DNA of 51,430 nt from assembly GCF_025370875.1 (NCBI RefSeq), contig NZ_JAMXFD010000001.1, positions 438,784 to 490,213 of the forward strand, written 5' to 3'. Positions 19,239 through 28,387 of the stretch are shown here, in pieces. Below the pieces are notes generated by a model that did no database searches, was not told the DNA's origin, and saw nothing but the letters and a program-made list of their open reading frames with translations. The translations under genes and the position numbers were made by a program. Source of the DNA: Laspinema palackyanum D2c (lineage in GTDB: Bacteria > Cyanobacteriota > Cyanobacteriia > Cyanobacteriales > Laspinemataceae). The first letter of the stretch is position 1. Every line of letters starts with the position of its first letter.

Positions 19239-19457
19239 GGGAAAATATCACCACAGGGTGCATCCTTCCCATCTCCCCTAATCCCTAGCAAATTGATCTC
19301 CGTAATTTCCACCGGGCGATCGCCGAGTCCCATCCATTCCCCCCTACTCCAAAAGGTCAACCCAGATCATGCCCAGGTTAGGTACAATTTTCTACAAAGC
19401 CCTTCTGGGCTATCCCAATCTTGCACGGCAGTAGCTTCCTCTGCTTTCTCAAAAACC

Positions 19458-20840
19458 ATGAACCCCGAGCCAACCCCTAACTCGTCCAACCCCAACCCTA
19501 GAGACAACTCCTCTTCAGTTAACCCTTCACAGAGAGGAAACAACCCGGGTACTCCAGAACGACCCCAGGGATCGATGGCGAATGCCACCCCTGAACTCCA
19601 GGCGAGCTCCAGTCATAACGGTGGCACCACAGAACAGCTAAGTCCATCGGACGCATTAGCTGAGTTGAATGAATACCAACAGAACCTGGGGAGGCAACAG
19701 CTTTCGATGATCAGCTTACCCCCCCTGGAGGACAACCCCAGATCTAGCCCTGGGGGAGTTCTAGTTTTAATCGCGATCGCCATCATGGTCTTCGGTTTGG
19801 CGATCGATAATATCTTACTCGGGTTCGCCGGTGCCGTCGCCACTTTTGCGATTTCCCTGCGAATCATCTGGCCCAACTGGAGTCGGATTTGGATCCAGTT
19901 AGTCCCTAACCCTTGGCGGGCCGTGGTGATTGCTTTTGTGGGATTGCTGACGGGGATCATCGGTCTGCTGATGCTCAGTGGCTCCAATCAGGAACCGGGA
20001 AGCCGGAATATCCAGATTAACTGGGAGGCGATCGGGGCGGTTGGGGAAATCGTCGGTGCCTTGGGTCAAATCTTGATTGCCATTATCGCCGTCTATGTGG
20101 CATGGCGACAGTATGTGATTTCCAAAGAACTGACCATTCAGCAAAACCGGATTACCCAACAGCAAACCATTGATACCTTCTTTCAAGGAGTATCTGACTT
20201 AGCCTTAAATGCAGAAGGATTACTAGAAGACTGGCCTCAAGAACGGGCGATCGCCGAAGGAAGGACTGCCGCGATTCTCGCTAGTGTCGATAGTGAAGGG
20301 AAAGCCAAAATTATCCGATTTCTCTCCCAGTCTAGGCTCTTGACCCCTTTAATGCGCGATCGCCATCTCGGTCGTCCCATCCTCGATGGGGACGGAGGCT
20401 ATGCAGAGGACCGGGTTGATGGGGTTCGCGTTATCGCCCTGGGCGTCATGTTAGCGGGTTCTGACCTCTCTAGCACCGATCTGCGTTGGACCGAATTAAG
20501 CGAAGCCAATCTCGTTCGCGCCGATCTCCAGAACTGTGATTTGGTCAAAGCCAATCTCTCCCGGGCTATTTTGTACGAAGCCAACCTTTCCGGTTCCGAC
20601 ATCAACGGGACCCGCTTCTTCTACGGACCTGTAGAAACCGCTTCCCCCCGTAGTCGGACCAAACGGCCTAATTATCAAACCGGGGAACATACCGGCACAG
20701 TCGTCGAGAATGCCAATTTCTCTAAAGTTGAGCGGATGTCTGAGAGTCAACGCTACTATATCTGTGCCTGGGGCGGTTCCAAAACCCGACAAACGGTGCC
20801 GGGGGGGTGCGAAGGCATTCCGAATCTCTTAGGTCGATAA
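19458..20840 (+). CDS. Membrane protein with pentapeptide repeats
   Basis: A 460-residue protein from ATG 19458; the frame is open 165 bases further upstream, but that part lacks a good start. Residues 1-98 are Ser/Pro/Asn/Gly-rich and probably disordered. Hydrophobic stretches at about 101-137 (one or two spans), 154-174 and 191-216 give three to four membrane spans. A charged helical part follows (218-330), then A(D/N)Lxx pentapeptide repeats at about 331-388 (SDLSSTDLRW, EANLVRADLQNCDLVKANLS), which should form a right-handed beta-helix. The C-terminal 70 residues carry two cysteines. Pentapeptide-repeat membrane proteins are common in cyanobacteria and mostly of unknown role. It follows the kinase-GUN4 gene by about 220 bases in the same direction. 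Confidence 0.85.
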   Translation: MNPEPTPNSSNPNPRDNSSSVNPSQRGNNPGTPERPQGSMANATPELQASSSHNGGTTEQLSPSDALAELNEYQQNLGRQQLSMISLPPLEDNPRSSPGGVLVLIAIAIMVFGLAIDNILLGFAGAVATFAISLRIIWPNWSRIWIQLVPNPWRAVVIAFVGLLTGIIGLLMLSGSNQEPGSRNIQINWEAIGAVGEIVGALGQILIAIIAVYVAWRQYVISKELTIQQNRITQQQTIDTFFQGVSDLALNAEGLLEDWPQERAIAEGRTAAILASVDSEGKAKIIRFLSQSRLLTPLMRDRHLGRPILDGDGGYAEDRVDGVRVIALGVMLAGSDLSSTDLRWTELSEANLVRADLQNCDLVKANLSRAILYEANLSGSDINGTRFFYGPVETASPRSRTKRPNYQTGEHTGTVVENANFSKVERMSESQRYYICAWGGSKTRQTVPGGCEGIPNLLGR

Positions 20841-20847
20841 CGGCTCA

Positions 20848-20950
20848 GCCCTCATCCCCCAACCCCTTCTCCCATCTTGGGAGAAGGAGAGCCGGATTCA
20901 AAGAGTCAAAGTCCCTCTCCCAAGATGGGAGAGGGATTTAGGGTGAGGGT
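20848..20950. repeat. Inverted-repeat element with CTCCCATCTTGGGAG arms
   Basis: A roughly 100-base element. Each arm contains CTCCCATCTTGGGAG, itself a palindrome, and the flanking CCTCAxCCC...AACCCCT sequence is repeated in inverted form at the other end. It lies between two convergent genes and could end transcription from both sides. I know the motif as widely dispersed in filamentous cyanobacteria. Confidence 0.8.
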
Positions 20951-20962
20951 CCCCAGATTCCT

Positions 20963-21526
20963 TCAAAAATAATCCGAGGGCAAAATCCCTCGTTTTTTCC
21001 GAGCTTGCATCGCTTTTTCTAATAAGTCTAATAGTCCTGGTGCTTCTTCCTGTAAGGTTAACAGCAGCCGTTCTCCAATATCTTCATCCCCCGGGTCTTT
21101 CCCGGTTTCCATGACGGTTTTCAGCCGAGGCATGGCAATATCATCGACAATTTGAATTAATCCACTCAAACACCGATTAAATTGTCTCTCGGTTAACAGT
21201 GAATCTTCTAAGGGAAATTCAATAATGGCTCGGATTTCTCCATCGGTTGGATCATATTCCCATTGGAGCATTTTCGTTTCCCAGGAAATGCATAACATGG
21301 TTTGGAGAATCGACTCTTTGTAAGGATGTTTGCTGATTCCCGATAATACTTTCGGGGCAAATAATTTGAAAAATTCTCCATCTTCATCCAGTTGAATCAC
21401 GATGGGGAAACTTTCTAGGTTTTCTGCTTGGACGCCAGTGATAATGCGATGATGTTCTGGATCAACTTCATATTGCCAAGCCCGTTTGTCAAGATAATCG
21501 GCGATTTGTTGGAGACTCGCGCCCAT
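20963..21526 (-). CDS. YbjN-like / secretion-chaperone-fold protein
   Basis: A 187-residue cytoplasmic protein. The N-terminal part (LQQIADYLDKRAWQYEV, then alternating strands and two helices) has the YbjN / type III secretion chaperone-like pattern that is common as a conserved hypothetical in cyanobacteria. The C-terminal 60 residues form an acidic helical tail. No enzyme motifs. The start is supported by GGGAG nine bases ahead of the ATG. Its position downstream of bvdR in the same direction (179-base gap) does not suggest a clear functional link. Confidence 0.65.
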   Translation of the reverse strand: MGASLQQIADYLDKRAWQYEVDPEHHRIITGVQAENLESFPIVIQLDEDGEFFKLFAPKVLSGISKHPYKESILQTMLCISWETKMLQWEYDPTDGEIRAIIEFPLEDSLLTERQFNRCLSGLIQIVDDIAMPRLKTVMETGKDPGDEDIGERLLLTLQEEAPGLLDLLEKAMQARKKRGILPSDYF

Positions 21527-21705
21527 ATTAATAACTCCCTTTGATTGCAGATTGGAACGGTGATGTTTCTATAGGATCTATTCTATTGGCATCAAGAAAG
21601 ACAAACCCGAGAGTGCCTCTTTTATCGTAGCCGGAACTGTCGGAGCATGAGCAGGCGATCGCTGACGGGCCCCGGGTGGCGGTTACTACTCCCTCAAAGA
21701 GAGGG

Positions 21706-22761
21706 TCAAACAGAGGGTTCCGACTCCCCCTCCAAGGCGATCGTCCTTCCGGTTTCCGAGGCAAGACGAGCAGCATCTGCAACTTTAAGGGTATAGAGAC
21801 TGGCCCTCGGGTCAATATATAAGGGGGTTCCCTGGGTTAAATGCTCCAGGACCATCTGGGTATCTTTGGCAAATAGCCCCCGTCGGCTCCCGATTTCCAG
21901 GGGGGTAATTTCACGCTCCCGGATCAGTTGACCCTGATCTCCCTCAAATATCAGGGTTCCCTGACTTCCATGCACTTCTAATTTTCGTTCGCTGGCCCAA
22001 AAGATTTCTCCTTTGCCATAGAGGACGGAAGCGATCGCACCGTTGGTAAACCTTAACTGAGCGCTACATAAACAAGCCCGAAAATACTCCGGTTCCGTTG
22101 GGACCTCCCAAAATCGGCTTTGACAGCTCACTGTGGCGACTTTGCCCAAGACATCCGTCAGGCGATGCAAACGAGAGAGGGCCGCAGTCAAGGGAAAGCC
22201 GAATAATTCTCGGTGATAGCTCCACTTGCGCCCGACAAACCTTTGGGGGTTGAGGGTACTGTAGCGGGCATAGGCAACATCCCCCAGTTCGGACCAGGAC
22301 TGTTTTAGGGCCTGATGAACTCCCCCCAACAGTTCAATATGTTCCACATGAAGTAGGCGTTGCCTTGCTGTTGCTAAGGCCAGCAGGGCCTCCGCTTCTG
22401 CCGGATCCAGACACAGGGGATATTCAACGACGACATGGCAATCGGCTAACAGGGCCGCCCGAATGATGGCACCGCGATCGCGATTGATATTGCAAATGAT
22501 CACCAGATCCAGGTCCCCCCTGGCGATTAAGTCTTGCCAGGAGTTCATGGCAGTGGTCCGATGGATTTGGGCAAATTCCTCGGTTTTTTCGGGAGTATGT
22601 CCCGCCACAGCCACTAAGCGCGATCGCTCATCCTCTTGTAAGGTTTGCCCTCGGAGTTTGGCCACAAAACCCGTACCCACCAGACCCACCCGAATCGGAA
22701 GGTGGGTGCTTGGGACCAAGGAGGGCGATCGGTTCTTACTGGGACTAGAGGATGTCGTCAC
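21706..22761 (-). CDS. bvdR: Biliverdin reductase BvdR (Gfo/Idh/MocA family)
   Basis: A 351-residue NAD(P)H-dependent oxidoreductase: Rossmann motif GLVGTGF at residues 26-32 and the GFO/IDH C-terminal domain. The block LHVEHIELLGGVHQ (137-150), then YARYST, GFPLTAALSR and FRACL, and near the end GSRRGLFAKDT with PLYIDPRASLYTLKVADAA, match my recollection of Synechocystis BvdR, which reduces biliverdin IX-alpha to bilirubin and influences phycobilisome function. The N-terminal 20 residues are an extension. It starts with GTG. It is transcribed divergently from the ferredoxin gene (294 bases apart). Confidence 0.88.
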   Translation of the reverse strand: MTTSSSPSKNRSPSLVPSTHLPIRVGLVGTGFVAKLRGQTLQEDERSRLVAVAGHTPEKTEEFAQIHRTTAMNSWQDLIARGDLDLVIICNINRDRGAIIRAALLADCHVVVEYPLCLDPAEAEALLALATARQRLLHVEHIELLGGVHQALKQSWSELGDVAYARYSTLNPQRFVGRKWSYHRELFGFPLTAALSRLHRLTDVLGKVATVSCQSRFWEVPTEPEYFRACLCSAQLRFTNGAIASVLYGKGEIFWASERKLEVHGSQGTLIFEGDQGQLIREREITPLEIGSRRGLFAKDTQMVLEHLTQGTPLYIDPRASLYTLKVADAARLASETGRTIALEGESEPSV

Positions 22762-23055
22762 GGTCTGAGTTTGCTTTCTTCTATAGAATCGATACTACTC
22801 TAACTTCTGCCCGGTGGATACCTGCGCTAACTTTGGGGTGGGTCCTTCTTTAGGTATAAGTAATCAGGATTAAATTAGAAATTTTTATAAGGGATTTTGT
22901 TGGTATAAAGGGGTCACAGGGTGTTGCAACCTTTGATTTTTCCCCTAATATCAGAGAAAGGCTGATCCTACCCGCAGACTGGCGCGTTAATCAAGGCGTG
23001 ACCTCTGCATTAGCAAAACTTATAAGCCTGTCGATTATCTGGAGAAGATCACTAA

Positions 23056-23355
<300 letters not shown>

Positions 23356-23395
23356 GAGAACTCCCCCCCTTAAAATTTTCCCATTTTAAAGAAGT

Positions 23396-23424
23396 AGGGG
23401 CGCACAACAAACGGTGCGCCCCTA
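23396..23424 (+). terminator. Hairpin terminator of petF (dispersed GGGGCGCAC type)
   Basis: Ten-base arms AGGGGCGCAC / GTGCGCCCCT with a short loop, followed by ATTGTTGTTCTT. The same hairpin type lies between gcvH and gcvP. Confidence 0.75.
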
Positions 23425-23436
23425 TTGTTGTTCTTA

Positions 23437-23573
23437 GGCAACAACCGGCGGGGGATTTATCCCCCGCCTAACAGAATCAAGTCGTCTAAAGACGACTGAA
23501 AGTCTTACCCAATGGTGTTTTTAGTCGGTTTCAACCGACTTTAGCTATTAGGCGGGGGATAAATCCCCCGCCG
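23437..23573. repeat. Repeat family B, copy 1 (multi-hairpin MITE-like element)
   Basis: An element of about 135 bases with four hairpins: outer arms GGCGGGGGATTTATCCCCCG (23447-23466) and its counterpart at 23551-23572, and inner hairpins at 23481-23496 and 23523-23540 (AGTCGGTTTCAACCGACT). A second copy lies at 34400-34547. The first and last hairpins are themselves inverted copies of one another. Confidence 0.85.
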
Positions 23574-23599
23574 GTCGGGCGCTTCGAGAAGCGCCCGAC
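23574..23599 (-). terminator. Hairpin after the SpoIID-like gene
   Basis: Eleven-base arms GTCGGGCGCTT / AAGCGCCCGAC with a four-base loop, 12 bases beyond the stop codon of the minus-strand gene. No T tract, so function as a terminator is inference. Confidence 0.5.
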
Positions 23600-23610
23600 A
23601 GACAGAGATC

Positions 23611-25281
23611 TCAACCCCTGTCCGGTGTTGCTAAGGGATCACGCCAAAAAATAATCTCTTCAGAAACGGGTTGAATTTCGGTCCCGGGATAATAGAACTT
23701 GAGAATGCGATCGCTGGTCCATCCTAATTTCGCGAGTCGGTGCGAACCGCTTTGGCTTAATCCCACCCCATGTCCAAATCCGCCTCCGACAAAGACATAT
23801 CCCTTAAAGCTTTTATCCTCTCCATACATCCGTTCTAGGTAAAAGAATGTACTTAACGGGGCCCAGAATGCTCGGAGGATTTCATCTTTAACCAGTTTGA
23901 CCGAACCCCGGTCTGTGGTCACATTGACGGCGATCGCTCGACCGGCATTGCTTCTTTCCACCACTTCCACCGCCTGAATCGTCTGGAAATTGGCCTGGGG
24001 ATGCTGCTTCTCTTGGAGATAATCCTTGAGGTTTGTGTTCATTTGCGCCAGACTGCTGACTTCGCGCCACCGAAATACATCCCATCCTTCTTCATTAAAC
24101 CCTTTATCCAGGGTAATAAACCGGCGGAAGTTCTGCTCGTTGGCTAAACTGTAGCGGGATAGGTCCCAGATATTGCCTACAGAGTCGAGGACCGCTGTCA
24201 AATACGGGCGATCGGCACCATCCCACATATCCTGGAAAGGGGCGGTGATCCCCCCGGTTGTCGAGGAATAGAGGGCGTCGATTAATTCGTTGTTGTAAGT
24301 CAGGACTTTCCCGGCAGTGGCGGCGATCGCGCGATCGGACCGATCCCAGGTTTCGCCAATTCCTTTATAAACCTGACACTCCGTACTGGCACAGAGCTCG
24401 TAGTTATCCACCGCAAATCGTCGCAGGTTCCGCAGAACATAAGTCCGAGCAATAATCGCCTGCGCTTCTACTGCGGGATAAGGCGCTTCTGCTCCAATTT
24501 CATGAGGGACGACTCCCCGTAAATACTCTTCGATGGGGACCTTATTTACCAGGGTAAAGCTGCCGTAGGCATTCGGCTGGACTCGCAATGTCCCGGGATA
24601 CAGGATGGGGTTACGGTCCTCTTTTTCTCGGCTAACCTGAATCCGATTGGTCCCTGCCCAAATCTCTAGGCGATCGCGATTATATCGGAACCCGTCAAAG
24701 ACCCAACTCGGTTGCGGAGTCTGCTGTAGAATCGCCGTATCCAAAAAGGCCGTTTCATGACCCTGAGCTTGCAAATTTTGCAGCAACAACCGTCGCAGTA
24801 AGGGGGTTCCGTAGACTTCGCGTTTGGCCCAAACTTGCCAACGTCCTGGATGAGCAAGTTCTACCTCAATCCCCTTTTTTCGCCATTCATCGGCACTCTG
24901 TTCCGCATTCTCGAAACTGCGATGGGTACTCAACACCAGCCGTTCTTCCAGGATGGGTTCAGCGAGGGGTTTCATGATGATTTCTAGCTGCATCTCGCTC
25001 ACTTCCTGGGTTTGAGGCGTCCCATCACCCCCCTCAAAGCGGACATAAAGGCGATCGCCTTCTACGGCTTTCAGAATCAGCTTATCCGTCGGTTTGCTGC
25101 CAAAGCGCTGCACCACTCCTATCTGTAGTTCTCGATTTTGGACTGAGTTTGCGCGAACGACTTCCCCAGGCAGGCCCCAGAAGCACAGGACCGTGAACAC
25201 TACGCCAGATATCCGTCCCAACCATTGGCCCCCTTGAGCATGGACCCCCGCCTTCCGTTCTTGATATGCTGTTGATTTCAC
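23611..25281 (-). CDS. SpoIID/LytB-domain protein, probable lytic transglycosylase
   Basis: A 556-residue protein with a hydrophobic segment at about 22-38, ending near a possible cleavage site (VRA-NS, about residue 44), so exported or membrane-anchored. The SpoIID domain spans about 195-530: LRGVVPHEIGAEAP with the probable catalytic Glu261, AQAIIARTYVLRN, YSSTTGG (337-344), and the C-terminal GGGFGHGVGLSQSG (508-521). SpoIID enzymes cleave denuded or amidase-trimmed peptidoglycan strands; in cyanobacteria an amidase partner usually acts in cell separation or hormogonium biology. None is adjacent here. GTG start with AAAGGGG upstream. Confidence 0.88.
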   Translation of the reverse strand: MKSTAYQERKAGVHAQGGQWLGRISGVVFTVLCFWGLPGEVVRANSVQNRELQIGVVQRFGSKPTDKLILKAVEGDRLYVRFEGGDGTPQTQEVSEMQLEIIMKPLAEPILEERLVLSTHRSFENAEQSADEWRKKGIEVELAHPGRWQVWAKREVYGTPLLRRLLLQNLQAQGHETAFLDTAILQQTPQPSWVFDGFRYNRDRLEIWAGTNRIQVSREKEDRNPILYPGTLRVQPNAYGSFTLVNKVPIEEYLRGVVPHEIGAEAPYPAVEAQAIIARTYVLRNLRRFAVDNYELCASTECQVYKGIGETWDRSDRAIAATAGKVLTYNNELIDALYSSTTGGITAPFQDMWDGADRPYLTAVLDSVGNIWDLSRYSLANEQNFRRFITLDKGFNEEGWDVFRWREVSSLAQMNTNLKDYLQEKQHPQANFQTIQAVEVVERSNAGRAIAVNVTTDRGSVKLVKDEILRAFWAPLSTFFYLERMYGEDKSFKGYVFVGGGFGHGVGLSQSGSHRLAKLGWTSDRILKFYYPGTEIQPVSEEIIFWRDPLATPDRG

Positions 25282-25553
25282 CGTTGGATCCCCTTTTGTT
25301 TCGTTGAAATATCCCGTCTAAACTCTCGACAATGGCCTAATTTTTCCCCCTCAGCAAGCATTTCACGCCCTGAACCTCGAAGTGGGCGATCGCCCTCCAA
25401 GGCCATCATTAAATTTTATCCCCTCATATTCTGCTCAAAATTCCCCCCAACTTTCAACCTTTCTTCCCCCCATCCACCCCATCCCCTAGTTGCAACTCAT
25501 ACTCATTCCGACTATGATATAAGAAAGCCAGCTAAAACCCAGAAATCACCAGT

Positions 25554-25814
25554 ATGAGAGTCGAAGAAATCCCGATCGCCAAGATTCGGCGTCCATTACC
25601 GCGCCAGAATAACCTCCAAAAAGTCGAGACACTGATGGCGTCCATCCAAGAAATTGGATTATTAGAACCAATTGACGTGCTAGAAGTAGAAGGGGAATAT
25701 TACGGCTTTTCCGGTTGTCATCGCTATGAAGCTTGTCAACGCCTAGGCCATAAAACCATTCGCTGTAACGTCCGTCGTGCTCCGCGCTCTGTGCTAAAAA
25801 TGCACCTAGCCTAA
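25554..25814 (+). CDS. srx: Sulfiredoxin
   Basis: An 86-residue enzyme that reduces over-oxidised 2-Cys peroxiredoxins (Cys-SO2H) using ATP. The signature FSGCHRYEAC with catalytic Cys55 is intact. The protein resembles the ParB-like nuclease fold, of which sulfiredoxin is a member, but it is full length for sulfiredoxin and carries no ParB extension. It lies 180 bases ahead of dps and forms an oxidative-stress pair with it. Confidence 0.93.
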   Translation: MRVEEIPIAKIRRPLPRQNNLQKVETLMASIQEIGLLEPIDVLEVEGEYYGFSGCHRYEACQRLGHKTIRCNVRRAPRSVLKMHLA

Positions 25815-25836
25815 GTCGATGCGTCCTAGAAACCCA

Positions 25837-25941
25837 GTACAGGATTCAATAAATGGAACAGTGACCGGGTTTCTAGAGCTTTGTTTGTTCCAGCGGAACC
25901 AGTATGTTTTCCAGAAACCCGCTTGCTCACCCATCCTGTAC
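25837..25941. repeat. Triple nested hairpin between sulfiredoxin and dps
   Basis: Outer arms GTACAGGAT / ATCCTGTAC (25837-25845, 25933-25941), middle arms CGGGTTTCT / AGAAACCCG (25866-25874, 25913-25921), and an inner GTTCC-agc-GGAAC hairpin at 25887-25899. It could fold as one branched structure in the leader of dps. Confidence 0.75.
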
Positions 25942-25994
25942 CGATACGCTAGTAATCCCGTTAACAATATACTCGTTCTAAAGGAGACCGAATC

Positions 25995-26570
25995 ATGGGA
26001 AAAGATAAAGACAAAGATAAAGACAAAGACAAAGATAAAGACAAAGCCTCAAAAATCAATACTGGCATTGATGTACAAGACCGGCAAGAAATCGCTGGCT
26101 CAAAAATCAATACTGGCATTAATGCACAAGACCGGCAAGAAATCGCTAACGGATTATCGCGACTCCTCGCTGATACTTACACCCTCTACCTAAAAACCCA
26201 TAATTTCCATTGGAACGTCACCGGGCCAATGTTCCAGACCTTGCACTTGATGTTTGAGCAGCAATACACCGAATTGGCTTTAGCAGTTGATCTAATCGCC
26301 GAGCGGATTCGGGCCTTGGGATATCCCGCACCCGCAACTTACAGCGAGTTTAGTCAGTTAAGCTCCATTCAAGAAACCCTCGGAGTTCCGAAGGCGAAAG
26401 AGATGATTCAATTGTTAGTGGAAGGACAAGAAGCCGTAGTGCGGACTGCTCGTTCTGTCTTCCCCACAGTGGATGCCGCCAACGATGAACCAACGGCTGA
26501 TTTATTAACCCAACGGATGCACATTCATGAAAAAACCGCTTGGATGTTAAGAAGTCTGCTCGAAGAATAA
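25995..26570 (+). CDS. dps: Dps mini-ferritin with KD-repeat extension
   Basis: A 191-residue Dps protein. The ferritin-like core (residues 52-191) has the inter-subunit ferroxidase set His72, His84, Glu88, Asp99 and Glu103, at the spacing of E. coli Dps (H51, H63, D67, D78, E82), though with Glu for Asp at the third position. The family oxidises and stores iron, protecting DNA from peroxide. The N-terminus is unusual: eight Lys-Asp dipeptides (residues 3-18), then a 17-residue duplicated segment (SKINTGI...DRQEIA, 19-35 and 36-52). A good AGGAGA ribosome site precedes ATG 25995. Confidence 0.93.
   Translation: MGKDKDKDKDKDKDKDKASKINTGIDVQDRQEIAGSKINTGINAQDRQEIANGLSRLLADTYTLYLKTHNFHWNVTGPMFQTLHLMFEQQYTELALAVDLIAERIRALGYPAPATYSEFSQLSSIQETLGVPKAKEMIQLLVEGQEAVVRTARSVFPTVDAANDEPTADLLTQRMHIHEKTAWMLRSLLEE
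26001..26150 (+). repeat. Microsatellite and 51-base tandem duplication inside dps
   Basis: GATAAAGACAAA-type six-base units (26001-26043) encode the KD run. A 51-base unit (26049-26099) is repeated directly at 26100-26150 with only a few substitutions, adding 17 residues. Both are in frame. Confidence 0.9.
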
Positions 26571-26590
26571 ACCATCAGTTAAATCTGGCC

Positions 26591-26621
26591 CACCCAAATA
26601 CAAAAATCCGGTTTTTGGGTG
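26591..26621 (+). terminator. Hairpin after dps
   Basis: CACCCAAA arms pair with TTTGGGTG (with AAAAA / TTTTT as an alternative inner pairing), about 20 bases after the stop. No strong T tract beyond the stem. Confidence 0.6.
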
Positions 26622-26638
26622 AGTGATAACCAACAAGA

Positions 26639-26704
26639 TAACGACTGAAGTCGTTACTACAAACGGGAAAAATCCCCTGTTCGTAGTAACGACTTCAGTC
26701 GTTT
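26639..26704. repeat. Inverted pair of family A repeats
   Basis: One unit (AACGACTGAAGTCGTTACTA plus CAAAC) and its inverse 20 bases later form a hairpin of about 60 bases, just ahead of the HTH gene. Confidence 0.85.
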
Positions 26705-26760
26705 CTTCCCAGTTTGTAATATGATATCCAAGATTCCATTAGATTGCTCAACTCGAACTT

Positions 26761-27402
26761 ATGAGTGATACTTCAGACGCCAGCCAACAATTACAAGCAT
26801 TAATGCAACAGGTGGGAGTCCCCAGTTTTCGCGCCCTCGCTCGTCAAGCCGGGGTGTCTCACTGGCAAGTGAGGCAACTGCGCCAGGGAAAGGCGTTGCA
26901 GATGCGTGTAGAACCCTTGCTCGTCCTGGCTAATGTGCTACAAGTCACCCTATCGGAGTTATTAGTGAGATGCGCTGGAGTTGAGGCGGGGGAAACAGTG
27001 CCGGAAAATTCGACTATGCAAGCGGAATACGATCGCCTCCAAATTCAGATACAGCAGCAACGGGAGACGCTGTTGCAGGAATTCCAACTGAGTAGTTTAG
27101 ATATTTTAGAGTCCTGGTTAAGAAATTGGCCCACTGCTGCTTATGCCGCTACCCAAAATCCGGAGTTGCCTGCGGTGCGTTTGCTGCCGTTGCTGCATCC
27201 GGTGGAACGGTTGTTGCAAGAGTGGGGAGTGGAGGCGATCGCCTCCGTGGGTTCGGACATTCCCTACAATCCCCAGCAGCATCAATTACGGGAGGGAATG
27301 GCTGAACCCGGGGAACTCGTGAGAGTCCGCAGTACGGGATATCGCCAAGGGGATAAGCTGCTATATCGAGCAGAGGTCAGTCCCATCCCAAATCAGGGAT
27401 AA
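26761..27402 (+). CDS. HTH protein with GrpE-like C-terminal domain
   Basis: A 213-residue protein with two parts. Residues 22-68 form a helix-turn-helix of Cro/XRE type (FRALARQAGVSHWQVRQLRQ, then a recognition-like helix and LQVTLSELL). A Gln/Glu/Leu-rich helix or short coiled coil follows at about 87-110. The C-terminal 65 residues (from VEAIASVGSDIPYNPQQHQL to GTGY-like RSTGYRQGDKLLYRAEVSP) align by eye with the beta-domain of GrpE, the DnaK nucleotide-exchange factor that contacts the chaperone. I infer a regulator that may couple DNA binding to DnaK or stress state. No heat-shock genes are adjacent. The start is the ATG at 26761. Confidence 0.72.
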   Translation: MSDTSDASQQLQALMQQVGVPSFRALARQAGVSHWQVRQLRQGKALQMRVEPLLVLANVLQVTLSELLVRCAGVEAGETVPENSTMQAEYDRLQIQIQQQRETLLQEFQLSSLDILESWLRNWPTAAYAATQNPELPAVRLLPLLHPVERLLQEWGVEAIASVGSDIPYNPQQHQLREGMAEPGELVRVRSTGYRQGDKLLYRAEVSPIPNQG

Positions 27403-27410
27403 GAAAGAGA

Positions 27411-28223
27411 TTAGTTTAAAGGTCTGATAGATGGGATAGGATTGAGCCAGCGCAGGATTTCATCTTTGAGGCGAACGGGTTCGCGATACATTTCTAGGCG
27501 AACCCACTGGGCGATCGCATCCAAAGGAGAGAATTCCGTCCCCGACTTCCACCCCGGGTCTTGACTTAAAGGAGTGAGATGGTTTCCCGGCAAAGTGAGC
27601 ATAGATACCATATCCGGAAAGCGGTCTTGAACCACCGGAAACAACAGCAGAGTTTGGTCCAGAGTATCGTCTTTAAATTTAACTATCAAATTTCGCTTAA
27701 TTTGATAGTCTTGGGCAATTATTTGGTTCGTTTCTTCGGGAGAAGGGGTAAATTCCACCGAGAAAGCCGTCGGTAATTTAGCCCCCCAAGTTGTGGGTAA
27801 TTGTTCCACTAATTCTAAGAAAGGAATGGAACGACGGGCGGGGTAATTATTATAGGAAATCAGGATATTCCCAGCGCGTTCGACTTCAAATAAACTGCCA
27901 ATCAGCAAGTGGAGTTTACAACCCATGCTATGCCCGATTCCATAGATGGGAAGATAGCGTTGAGGCAATTTCCCGGACAGGTGCAATTGTTCAACACACC
28001 ACTCGAACCGTTCTACGATATCAGCGGCGATCGCACCGTGGTCAAAGTTACTGACAAACGGCGTAGCGATCACGGCATATCCTTGGAGACTCAGTTGTTC
28101 GAGTAACCATCGATAGGTCACTTGAGGCGCTGCCGCCAGGAATGCGCCCCCCAAAAAATGAACAATGCCCCGAGTACGGGGAGGAATATGGACCCAATTA
28201 CCGGATATTTCTTGCCAATTCAT
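27411..28223 (-). CDS. DUF1350 alpha/beta-hydrolase-like protein
   Basis: A 270-residue protein (from ATG 28223; a TTG four codons earlier is weaker). The start WQEISGNWVHIPP and FLGGAFLAAAPQVTYRWLLE match the DUF1350 family of cyanobacteria and plastids. The nucleophile elbow GHSMG puts a serine at residue 99, and a late His (GNHLTPL, near residue 217) could complete the triad. The substrate is unknown. It is convergent with the HTH gene (8-base gap between stops). Confidence 0.8.
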   Translation of the reverse strand: MNWQEISGNWVHIPPRTRGIVHFLGGAFLAAAPQVTYRWLLEQLSLQGYAVIATPFVSNFDHGAIAADIVERFEWCVEQLHLSGKLPQRYLPIYGIGHSMGCKLHLLIGSLFEVERAGNILISYNNYPARRSIPFLELVEQLPTTWGAKLPTAFSVEFTPSPEETNQIIAQDYQIKRNLIVKFKDDTLDQTLLLFPVVQDRFPDMVSMLTLPGNHLTPLSQDPGWKSGTEFSPLDAIAQWVRLEMYREPVRLKDEILRWLNPIPSIRPLN

Positions 28224-28387
28224 GCCCAAACTCAATAAAAGTGCAGTTGTTCCCCAATTTTAGTCCATCGCCCGGGTAAGTACCCACTGGGAAACGAGGA
28301 AACTTGGCTATACTGGGGACGAGAATCTGGATAGGCGATCGGTCCATTCAGTTTAATACCAAATTCCCTTGTAAAACCTCCCTTTTC

